Shown here: piece by piece, positions 1 to 6,010 of the stretch | Layout of the letters: each line of letters starts with the position of its first letter | Position numbering within the stretch: position 1 is the first letter of the stretch | Assembly: GCA_018899075.1 (NCBI GenBank) | Contig: JAHIIS010000045.1 | Coordinates: 1-7,332, forward strand | Source of the DNA: Candidatus Omnitrophota bacterium | Lineage (GTDB): Bacteria; Omnitrophota; Gorgyraeia; JAFGHF01 | Direction: 5' to 3' | DNA length: 7,332 bases | Notes under the pieces: model-generated | Databases searched by the model: none | The model's input: the letters and a program-made list of their open reading frames with translations, nothing else | Told to the model about the DNA's origin: nothing | Translations under genes and position numbers: made by a program

Positions 1-60
1 CGTTCTTTGCTTCTTGAAATATTTACGGATAAAGGTATCGGCACGCAGATTGTAAAGTAG
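1..60 (+). CDS. argB: Acetylglutamate kinase, C-terminal end only (partial)
   Basis: Frame 1 reads the last 19 residues of a protein ending at a TAG codon at 58-60; the tail is RSLLLEIFTDKGIGTQIVK. This matches the conserved C-terminus of N-acetylglutamate kinase, where a His/Arg-x-LLLE-(I/L)FTD-x-G-(I/V)GT segment closes the amino-acid kinase fold. The enzyme phosphorylates N-acetylglutamate with ATP, the second step of arginine synthesis. The body of the gene lies upstream of the window, so the active site and any arginine-feedback N-terminal helix cannot be judged. It ends 11 bases before argD, as expected for an arginine operon. The call rests on a short but distinctive tail. Confidence 0.85.
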   Translation, partial: RSLLLEIFTDKGIGTQIVK

Positions 61-71
61 TTTACAAAAAG

Positions 72-1253
72 ATGGATAAGAAAAGGTTGATTCAGGAATA
101 CGAGAAATACGTGATGCCCACATATGCCAGAGGGCCTCTGGTGATTGTCAAGGGGCAGGGCTCGAAGGTCTGGGATATGGACGGGCGGGAATATTTGGAC
201 TTTTTCCCCGGCTGGGCAGTTAGCGGCATGGGGCATACGCACCCTTCGGTGGCCGGCGCCTTGCGCCGGCAGGCCAAAAAGGTGCTGCACGTGCCGAACA
301 ATTATTATAATGAATTACAGGCAAGGCTGGCCAGGAAGATTTCCCAATATTCGTTTGACGGTAAGGTATTTTTCTGTAACAGCGGCGCAGAGAGCATTGA
401 GGCGGCCATAAAGCTGGCCAGGATGTATGGCAGCGCCCTGGGGAAATTCGAAATCATCACGATGGAAAATTCCTTTCACGGAAGGACTCTGGCTGCTTTA
501 GCGGCCACAGGCCAGGCCAAATATAAACAGGGCTTCGCTCCTTTGCCCGAAGGATTTGTCCAGGCGCCCTTCAATGATTTAGAGGCATTAAAGACGAAAG
601 TCAGCGCAAAGACCGTTGCGGTAATGTTGGAACTGATTCAGGGGGAAGGCGGAATAAATGTGGCCCGCCCGCAATATATTAAAGAAGTAAGAAGCCTCTG
701 CGACAAATTAGGCCTGCTTTTAATTTTTGACGAGGTGCAGACAGGGATAGGCAGGACCGGCAGGATGTTTTGTTATCAGCACTATAACGTTGAGCCTGAC
801 GTAATGTGCCTGGCCAAATCGCTCGGAGGCGGCTTTCCCATAGGCGCAGTCATTGCCAAAAGAAACATTGCCGATACGCTGCAAGCGGGCGCGCATGCCT
901 CTACTTTCGGCGGAAGCCCCTTGGCCTGCGCGTGCAGCCTGGCGGTTTTTCAGGCGATAGAAAAAGAAAGGCTCCTGGCGAATGCGCAAAAGATGGGCGA
1001 ATATTTGTATAAAAAGTTGGCGCATTTAAAGGGAAAATACCATATAGTAAAGGAAATAAGAGGCAAGGGCCTGATGCTGGGAATGGAGCTCGGCCGGGAA
1101 GGAAAGTCAATATACGAACAGTGTTTAGAAAAAGGGCTTTTGATTAATTGCGCCCACGAGAATGTCCTGCGAATTATGCCCCGCTTGGGCGTATCAAAGA
1201 GTGAGATAAATAAGGCAGTCAGAATTCTGGAGAACGTGCTTAAAATGGGTTAG
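72..1253 (+). CDS. argD: Acetylornithine aminotransferase (class III, PLP-dependent)
   Basis: This 393-residue protein has the usual length for the family. It transfers the amino group of glutamate to N-acetylglutamate semialdehyde to give N-acetylornithine, in the cytosol. Motifs in order: FPGWAV near 45-50 and GHTHP at 54-58; the phosphate-binding NSGAES at 103-108; SFHGRT at 134-139, whose Phe-His stacks on PLP; DEVQTGIGRTG at 220-230, with Asp220 facing the pyridine nitrogen; AKSLGGGFPIGA at 248-259, where Lys249 forms the PLP Schiff base; and TFGG at 278-281. Small departures from the commonest family text are SGAES-IE instead of SGAEANE, and AKSLGGG instead of AKGLGGG. The ATG at 72 follows argB by 11 bases and has only a weak purine run (AAAAAG) as a ribosome site, so it may be translated by re-initiation. 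In some bacteria ArgD also serves the succinylated DAP pathway, which would fit the lysine genes downstream. Confidence 0.95.
   Translation: MDKKRLIQEYEKYVMPTYARGPLVIVKGQGSKVWDMDGREYLDFFPGWAVSGMGHTHPSVAGALRRQAKKVLHVPNNYYNELQARLARKISQYSFDGKVFFCNSGAESIEAAIKLARMYGSALGKFEIITMENSFHGRTLAALAATGQAKYKQGFAPLPEGFVQAPFNDLEALKTKVSAKTVAVMLELIQGEGGINVARPQYIKEVRSLCDKLGLLLIFDEVQTGIGRTGRMFCYQHYNVEPDVMCLAKSLGGGFPIGAVIAKRNIADTLQAGAHASTFGGSPLACACSLAVFQAIEKERLLANAQKMGEYLYKKLAHLKGKYHIVKEIRGKGLMLGMELGREGKSIYEQCLEKGLLINCAHENVLRIMPRLGVSKSEINKAVRILENVLKMG
252..270 (+). repeat. Perfect GC-rich inverted repeat inside argD
   Basis: Arms GCCGGCGC (252-259) and GCGCCGGC (263-270) are exact reverse complements around a 3-base CTT loop, so an 8-bp very GC-rich hairpin can form in the message about 180 bases into argD. 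It encodes ordinary family-like residues (around Ala61 to Arg66) and adds no length to the protein. There is no U-run after it, so it is not a rho-independent terminator. It may only reflect codons for Ala, Gly and Arg; a role in RNA stability or pausing is speculative. Confidence 0.6.
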
Positions 1254-1264
1254 CGCTTTTTGAG

Positions 1265-2185
1265 ATGAAAAGAGACCTGATTTCCATTAAAGATTTGAAG
1301 TTAGAGGAGATTGAGCACATCTTTAACTTGACCTCTGAACTTAAGGCAAAAGTTAAAGATTTCGGCCGGAGTTTATCCGGCAGGTCGCTGGGGCTTATTT
1401 TTCTCAAACCCTCTTTAAGGACAAGGGTATCTTTTGAGGTGGGAATGAGCCATCTGGGAGGCCATACTGTTTCTCTGACGCCGGAAGAGACAAAGTTTGG
1501 CACGAGGGAAGCGGTTAAGGACTTTGGGAGTGTCCTTTCCCGGTATTTAGATGCGCTGGTAGTAAGGACTTTCTCCCACAGCGAGCTGGAGGAGCTGGCA
1601 GGGTCTTCTGACATCCCCGTAATTAACGGCCTGACGGATTTACTGCATCCCTGCCAGGCATTAAGCGACCTGTATACCATCAGAGAGAAAAAAGGCAGTT
1701 TAGGCGGGATTAATCTCGCCTTTATAGGCGACGGAAACAATGTGGCCCATTCTTTGCTTTACGGATGCGCCAAACTTGGCGTAAATTTGACTGTGGCTAC
1801 TCCGGGGAAACATAAGCCTAAAGAGCAAATCTTTGCTGAGGCTCTGGAGCTGGCTAAAGCATCCGGGGCTAAGATTGTTCTATCGGACGACCCCTCTGCC
1901 GCGGCAGGCGGCGCCGATATAATCTATACCGATGTCTGGACAAGTATGGGCCAGGAGGCGCAATGCAAAAAAAGGACAAGGGATTTTCAGGGTTTCCAGG
2001 TGAATCAAAAGCTGGTTTCCCTGGCAAAACCGGATTGTTTAGTGATGCATTGCCTGCCTGCGCACAGGGGCGAGGAGATAACCGATGAGGTAATCGACGG
2101 GCCGAATTCGATAGTATTTGACCAGGCCGAAAACAGAATGCATCTGCAGAAGGCAATCCTGTTGTTTCTGTTAGGAGGAGATTGA
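1265..2185 (+). CDS. argF: Ornithine carbamoyltransferase
   Basis: The 306-residue protein joins carbamoyl phosphate and ornithine to give citrulline, the sixth arginine step, in a cytosolic trimer or higher oligomer. The N-terminal carbamoyl-phosphate domain holds FLKPSLRTRVSFE at 46-58, DALVVRTFSH at 96-105 and GLTDLLHPCQALSDL at 122-136. The C-terminal ornithine domain holds the FIGDGNNVAHS core at 153-163, DVWTSMGQE at 223-231 with the SMG ornithine loop, and HCLPAHRGEEIT at 262-273 with the Cys263 that lies at the active site. These C-terminal motifs mark it as an ornithine enzyme, not an aspartate or N-acetyl/succinyl-ornithine transcarbamylase. The phosphate-binding motif reads SLRTR instead of the textbook STRTR (see findings). 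It starts 11 bases after argD with little Shine-Dalgarno sequence (GAG directly before the ATG), and its TGA shares its last base with the argG start. Confidence 0.95.
   Translation: MKRDLISIKDLKLEEIEHIFNLTSELKAKVKDFGRSLSGRSLGLIFLKPSLRTRVSFEVGMSHLGGHTVSLTPEETKFGTREAVKDFGSVLSRYLDALVVRTFSHSELEELAGSSDIPVINGLTDLLHPCQALSDLYTIREKKGSLGGINLAFIGDGNNVAHSLLYGCAKLGVNLTVATPGKHKPKEQIFAEALELAKASGAKIVLSDDPSAAAGGADIIYTDVWTSMGQEAQCKKRTRDFQGFQVNQKLVSLAKPDCLVMHCLPAHRGEEITDEVIDGPNSIVFDQAENRMHLQKAILLFLLGGD
2173..2178 (+). promoter_or_regulatory. Strong ribosome binding site of argG, inside the end of argF
   Basis: AGGAGG lies 6 bases before the ATG at 2185 and within the last codons of argF. It decides the argG start: an in-frame TTG at 2182 would leave only 3 bases, so ATG 2185 is preferred. 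The last base of the argF stop TGA is the first base of that ATG. Confidence 0.85.
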
Positions 2186-3357
2186 TGAAGAAGAAGGTTA
2201 TATTAGCTTATTCGGGGGGACTGGATACCTCTTGTTGCGTAGCCTGGCTAAAAGAGAAGGGCTTCGATATAATCACCTATACCGCAGATTTAGGCCAAGG
2301 GATAAATTTTGCGCAACTTTCGAAAAAGGCCAAAGACTGCGGCGTAAGCAAAGTCTATATCCAGGACTTAAAAGGCAGGTTTTTGAAAGATTTCGTCTTT
2401 CCCGCACTTTGCGCAGGGGCAATTTACGAAGGAAAATATCCTTTAGCTACAGCCCTGGGCAGGCCTTTGATTGCCGAGGGGTTAGTTGAGGCCGCTCATA
2501 AAGAAAAGGCCAATTATATTGCCCACGGCTGCACCGGCAAAGGCAACGACCAGGTAAGATTAGAGGTCTCGGCCGCTTCTCTGGATAAAAAATTAAAGGT
2601 AGTTGCTCCTTTGAGGGAATGGGGACTTAAAACCAGGGAGGAAGAGATAAAATATGCGAAGGCTCACCAGATTGAGGTGGCCGCAAGCAAAAAGAGCCCT
2701 TACAGCGTTGATTTAAATCTGTGGGGCAGGAGCATTGAATGCGGTATTTTGGAAAATCCTGCGCAGGAGCCGCCGGAAGAGATTTACCAGTTAACCAAAA
2801 ATCCGCTTAAATGCGCAAATAAGCCGGATTATGCAACAATTGAGTTTGCCCGGGGCATTCCTGTAAAATTAAACGGGAAAGGCCTTGCGCCTGTTGCCTT
2901 GATAACTAAACTAAACAAATTAGCCGGGGATAACGGCGTGGGCAGGATTGATATGGTGGAAAATAGACTGGTGGGGATAAAAAGCAGGGAGATTTATGAG
3001 GCGCCGGCAGGGGTGGCTCTGCATCTTGCCCATCAGGAGCTGGAGAGCCTGGTTCTGGATAAAGAGAGCGCGCAGTTTAAAAAGGTTGTCGCCGACAGAT
3101 ATGCGCAACTGGTTTACAACGGCCTCTGGCATTCGCCGCTTAGAGCTGCGTTGGATAAATTCGTTAATGAGACGCAAAAAAAGGTTACGGGGCTGGTTAA
3201 GTTGAAGTTGTATAAGGGAAGCTGCGTTTGCGTGGGCAGGAACTCGCCCCATTCTTTATATAAGAAGGAATTAGCCACCTACGAGGCAGGCGATAAGTTT
3301 GACAAATCCGCAGCCGAAGGCTTTATCAAGATCTGGAGCCTCCCTTATCAAAAATAA
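2185..3357 (+). CDS. argG: Argininosuccinate synthase
   Basis: The 390-residue enzyme condenses citrulline and aspartate with ATP to argininosuccinate, AMP and pyrophosphate. The N-terminal ATP pyrophosphatase loop is AYSGGLDTS at 8-16. The central substrate segment HGCTGKGNDQVRLE (114-127) binds citrulline, aspartate and ATP. SPYSVDLNLWGRSIECGILENP (171-192) matches the conserved SxDxNLWGRSxE block. The C-terminal part has ENRLVGIKSREIYEAPAGVALHLAH (259-283), HSPLRAALDKFV (316-327), and LKLYKGSCVCVGRNSPHSLY (340-359), which forms the C-terminal tetramerisation arm. Length and motif order are those of ordinary bacterial ArgG of the roughly 400-residue class. The start at ATG 2185 is fixed by the AGGAGG just upstream; a TTG three bases earlier is in frame but less likely. 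Overlap with argF and the 11-base gap to argH point to a single operon. No lesion or odd insertion was seen. Confidence 0.96.
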   Translation: MKKKVILAYSGGLDTSCCVAWLKEKGFDIITYTADLGQGINFAQLSKKAKDCGVSKVYIQDLKGRFLKDFVFPALCAGAIYEGKYPLATALGRPLIAEGLVEAAHKEKANYIAHGCTGKGNDQVRLEVSAASLDKKLKVVAPLREWGLKTREEEIKYAKAHQIEVAASKKSPYSVDLNLWGRSIECGILENPAQEPPEEIYQLTKNPLKCANKPDYATIEFARGIPVKLNGKGLAPVALITKLNKLAGDNGVGRIDMVENRLVGIKSREIYEAPAGVALHLAHQELESLVLDKESAQFKKVVADRYAQLVYNGLWHSPLRAALDKFVNETQKKVTGLVKLKLYKGSCVCVGRNSPHSLYKKELATYEAGDKFDKSAAEGFIKIWSLPYQK

Positions 3358-3360
3358 GGA
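3356..3360 (+). promoter_or_regulatory. Ribosome binding site of argH overlapping the argG stop codon
   Basis: AAGGA overlaps the argG TAA (3355-3357) and lies 8 bases before ATG 3369 and 5 bases before an in-frame GTG at 3366. Both starts are possible; ATG is chosen because MNKLWGSRF matches the usual N-terminus of ArgH. Confidence 0.6.
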
Positions 3361-3368
3361 ACTTTGTG

Positions 3369-4745
3369 ATGAATAAACTATGGGGTTCGAGATTTAAGAA
3401 GAAGACGCATCCTTTGGTGGAGGAGTTTACATCGAGCATCGGTTACGACTATAAGTTAGCCAAATACGATGCCTTAGGCAGTATTGCCCACGCAAAGATG
3501 CTGGGTAAGACCAAGATTATTCCACCCAGGGATAGCGCCAAAATTGTTCAGGGGCTGCAGTCTATCTTAAAGCAGATTGAGAAGGGCGCGTTTGTTTTTA
3601 ATAAGCAGGCGGAAGACATCCATACCAATATTCAGAATGCCCTGAAGAAAAAAATCGGCAAAGCGGCAGAGAAACTGCATACCGCCAGAAGCAGGAACGA
3701 CCAGGTGGTTACGGATTTAAGGATGTATGCAAAAGAAGAAATTAAGAATTTAAAATCAAAAATTAAGGATTTGCAGTTTGCGCTCCTTGGTTTCGCTAAA
3801 AAGAATATAACGGTAGTCATCCCCGGCCTTACGCACACCCAGCATGCCCAACCTGTGTCTCTGGCGCATCATTGTTTGGCCTATGTAGAGATGCTGGAAA
3901 GGGATAAGGGCAGGTTATGCGACGCCTATAAAAGGTGCGATGTTCTACCGTTAGGTTCGGCTGCCCTTGCCGGGACGTCTCTGCCCATAGACAGAAATTA
4001 TGTGGCCGGACTTTTGGGTTTTAGTAAAGTCTGCGCTAACAGCATAGACGCTGTCTCGGACAGGGATTTTGTTTTGGAGATTCTGGCGGATTCATCCATT
4101 TTATCTATGCACCTCTCCAGAATGGCGGAAGATTTTATTCTCTGGAATAGCCCTGAATTTGCCCTTCTGGAACTGGATGAGGCCTTTTCTACCGGCTCAA
4201 GCCTGATGCCCCAGAAGAAGAATCCCGATGTCCTGGAATTAGTGAGGGCAAATAGCGGCAGGCTTTACGGAAATCTCGTTTCGCTCCTGGCCACGATGAA
4301 GGGGCTCCCTCTTTCTTACAACAGAGATATGCAGCTGGATAAGCCGCCTTTGTTTAATTCCTTTGAAAATCTGAATGGTTGTTTAGGAGTGTTGTGCGGG
4401 TTGATAAAGAGCGCCAAAGTTAACCGGAATCAGGCCTTGATTTTGTCTTCCGATGAGCTGCTTTGCGCCACGGACCTGGTGGAGTATTTAGTGAAAAAGC
4501 ATATATCCTTCAGAGAGGCCCATAGTATTGTAGGAAAGGTTGTATCTTATGCCCTGAAGAAAAAGATATTTCTTTCCGAGATTCCTTTCGGGCAATGGCA
4601 GAAATTCTCTGCGCATTTTGAAAAGGGTGTTTACGGGTTATTGAATGCTCAGGCATCGGTTGCAGCGAAAAAGTCATTCGGGGGAACCAGCCCTCAAGGC
4701 GTAAAGAGGCAGCTCCTCGGCTGGGAGAAAAGGTTGAGAGACTAA
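3369..4745 (+). CDS. argH: Argininosuccinate lyase
   Basis: This 458-residue member of the fumarase/aspartase superfamily splits argininosuccinate into arginine and fumarate, the last step of arginine synthesis; the family acts as a homotetramer. The N-terminus KLWGSRF (3-9) is typical. EDIHTNIQNAL at 82-92 and HTARSRNDQVVTDLR at 104-118 form conserved region 1. GLTHTQHAQPVSLAH at 153-167 supplies the conserved catalytic-region His156. GSSLMPQKKNPD at 276-287 is the signature loop with the catalytic Ser277/278. The GLPLSYNRDMQLDK block is at 312-325. Near residues 124-135 the protein reads EEIKNLKSKIKDL, coded by an AT-rich 13-base direct repeat, but the spacing between flanking motifs equals that of E. 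coli ArgH as I recall it. The TAA ends on the A that begins the lysA ATG, so the two are probably translationally coupled. Confidence 0.95.
   Translation: MNKLWGSRFKKKTHPLVEEFTSSIGYDYKLAKYDALGSIAHAKMLGKTKIIPPRDSAKIVQGLQSILKQIEKGAFVFNKQAEDIHTNIQNALKKKIGKAAEKLHTARSRNDQVVTDLRMYAKEEIKNLKSKIKDLQFALLGFAKKNITVVIPGLTHTQHAQPVSLAHHCLAYVEMLERDKGRLCDAYKRCDVLPLGSAALAGTSLPIDRNYVAGLLGFSKVCANSIDAVSDRDFVLEILADSSILSMHLSRMAEDFILWNSPEFALLELDEAFSTGSSLMPQKKNPDVLELVRANSGRLYGNLVSLLATMKGLPLSYNRDMQLDKPPLFNSFENLNGCLGVLCGLIKSAKVNRNQALILSSDELLCATDLVEYLVKKHISFREAHSIVGKVVSYALKKKIFLSEIPFGQWQKFSAHFEKGVYGLLNAQASVAAKKSFGGTSPQGVKRQLLGWEKRLRD
3739..3772 (+). repeat. AT-rich 13-base direct repeat inside argH
   Basis: AAATTAAGAATTT (3739-3751) recurs as AAATTAAGGATTT (3760-3772), with one mismatch. 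The offset is 21 bases, exactly seven codons, so both copies are read in the same frame and give IKNL and IKDL in a helix. The stretch is markedly more AT-rich than its surroundings. It replaces, and does not lengthen, the usual helix between conserved motifs. Confidence 0.55.
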
Positions 4746-6010
4746 TGCACGAGTTTAGATATCGGAACAACGAGCTTTATTGTGAAGGGGCGAGAGTTAG
4801 CGAGATAGCCGAAAAGTTCGGCACGCCCCTATATATTTACAGCCGCAAGACACTGCTTGACCACTATCGAAAGATTAAGCGAGCCTTGCGCAGTATCAAC
4901 CCTTTAATCTGTTTTTCGGTAAAGGCCAATTCCAACCTTGCGCTGTTAAAGGTCCTGGCTAATCAGGGCGCGGGTATGGATGTAGTTTCGGGAGGCGAGC
5001 TTTACAAGGCCCTGAAGGTAGGCGTAAATCCTAAAAAAATAGTTTATGCCGGCGTAGGCAAAAGCGAAAAGGAAATCGCCGCGGCAATAAGAGCGGGAAT
5101 CCTTTTCTTCAATGCGGAATCTTTTGCCGAACTGGCGCTGATTGAGCGGGTGGCCGGCCGCCTAAAGAAGAAGGCGAACGTATCCTTAAGGGTAAATCCG
5201 GACATCGACCCGCATACGCATAAATTTATTACCACCGGCAAGATGACTAATAAGTTTGGCCTGGATATAAAGACCTGCGAAGAAATCTTTTTGCGCTGCG
5301 GCATTATCTTTTCGCACCTGAGCTTAATCGGCCTGCATATCCATATCGGTTCGCAGATAACGGACCGCCTGCCTTTTGTCAAAGCGATTAAGAAAATGCT
5401 TGTCCTGATAAAGCGGTTAAGGCAAAGAGGCATTTCTTTGAAATATTTTAATATCGGGGGAGGTTTAGGGATAGTCTATCGGGATGAGAGGCCCCAGAGC
5501 GCCGAAGAATTCGCGCAGGCCGTTTTGCCTCTTTTAAGGGCGACGAAACTGAAGATAATCCTTGAGCCGGGCAGATTTATTGCCGGCAACAGCGGCATTC
5601 TGCTTACCAGGGTGGTATATATAAAGAAGACGCCGAATAAAAACTTTGCCATCGTTGATGCGGGGATGAACGACCTTATCCGCCCATCTTTATATAACGC
5701 TTACCATGAAATATTGCCTGTTGTCCGAAATGCGCAATACGCAATACGCACTACGCATTACGATATAGTCGGCCCGATTTGCGAAAGCGCAGATTTTCTG
5801 GCCAAAAACAGGCCTATGCCGGCCTTGCGGGCTAAGGATTTATTGGCGGTGATGGGCGCCGGGGCATATGCTTTTGCTATGTCCAGTAATTATAACTCCC
5901 GGCCGAGAGCCGCCGAAGTTTTAGTGAATAAGAAAGGGCGCGCCCTGGTGAGAAAAAGGGAGTGTTACCGCGATTTAATCAGACAGGAAATTATTCCGCG
6001 GAATTTGTAA
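4745..6010 (+). CDS. lysA: Diaminopimelate decarboxylase
   Basis: The 421-residue, fold-type III PLP enzyme removes CO2 from meso-diaminopimelate to give lysine, the final step. The alanine-racemase-like barrel begins with TPLYIYS (27-33) and FSVKANSN (57-64), where Lys60 holds PLP. DVVSGGEL is at 79-86, LRVNPDIDP at 148-156, NKFGLD at 169-174, GLHIHIGSQ at 196-204, the phosphate-binding GGGLG at 238-242, and EPGR at 274-277. The C-terminal domain has DAGMNDLIRPSLYNAYHEILPV (305-326), GPICESADF (343-351) with catalytic Cys346, and GAYAFAMSSNYNSRPRAAEV (373-392). These distinguish it from arginine or ornithine decarboxylases. The linker at 328-340 is coded by a tandem 7-base repeat (see that entry), just before the CES motif. 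Its ATG shares one base with the argH stop, and its TAA shares one base with the dapF start. No clear Shine-Dalgarno sequence was seen, so coupling to argH translation is likely. Confidence 0.95.
   Translation: MHEFRYRNNELYCEGARVSEIAEKFGTPLYIYSRKTLLDHYRKIKRALRSINPLICFSVKANSNLALLKVLANQGAGMDVVSGGELYKALKVGVNPKKIVYAGVGKSEKEIAAAIRAGILFFNAESFAELALIERVAGRLKKKANVSLRVNPDIDPHTHKFITTGKMTNKFGLDIKTCEEIFLRCGIIFSHLSLIGLHIHIGSQITDRLPFVKAIKKMLVLIKRLRQRGISLKYFNIGGGLGIVYRDERPQSAEEFAQAVLPLLRATKLKIILEPGRFIAGNSGILLTRVVYIKKTPNKNFAIVDAGMNDLIRPSLYNAYHEILPVVRNAQYAIRTTHYDIVGPICESADFLAKNRPMPALRAKDLLAVMGAGAYAFAMSSNYNSRPRAAEVLVNKKGRALVRKRECYRDLIRQEIIPRNL
5734..5761 (+). repeat. Four tandem 7-base repeats (GCANTAC) in frame within lysA
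   Basis: The units are GCAATAC (5734-5740), GCAATAC (5741-5747), GCACTAC (5748-5754) and GCATTAC (5755-5761). They differ only at the fourth base. Because 7 is not a multiple of 3, successive units are read in rotating frames and give NAQYAIRTTHYD at residues 329-340. The run has no stop in this frame and lies in the variable linker between the ILPV strand and the GPICES catalytic motif. Peptides of the type YAIRNTHYAIR are, in my memory, recurrent in predicted proteins of some uncultivated bacteria, which suggests a dispersed element. Confidence 0.85.

Noticed and set aside
1..71. Arginine repressor box or leader upstream of argD
   Set aside because: The first 60 bases are the coding end of argB and only 11 bases remain; no operator-like palindrome was seen.
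1254..1264. Possible terminator or promoter in the argD/argF gap with its T-run
   Set aside because: The gap is 11 bases, with no stem before the T-run and no room for promoter boxes.
1240..1740. Open frame of 166 codons on the minus strand opposite argF
   Set aside because: It is antisense to the conserved N-terminal half of argF, has a Ser/Pro/Leu-rich shadow composition and no recognisable domain.
1896..1907. CTGCCGCGGCAG, a perfect 12-base palindrome in argF
   Set aside because: It is short, without a loop, and falls in Ala-rich codons (Ser-Ala-Ala-Ala-Gly-Gly); it is probably chance.
2182..2184. TTG as the start of argG
   Set aside because: It would sit only 3 bases after the AGGAGG; ATG 2185 has normal 6-base spacing and gives the usual MKKKVILAYSGG start.
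5962..6009. Upstream GTG start that would extend dapF by 16 residues
   Set aside because: The extra residues do not match the family N-terminus and would overlap lysA by 49 bases; ATG 6010 coupled to the lysA stop fits better.
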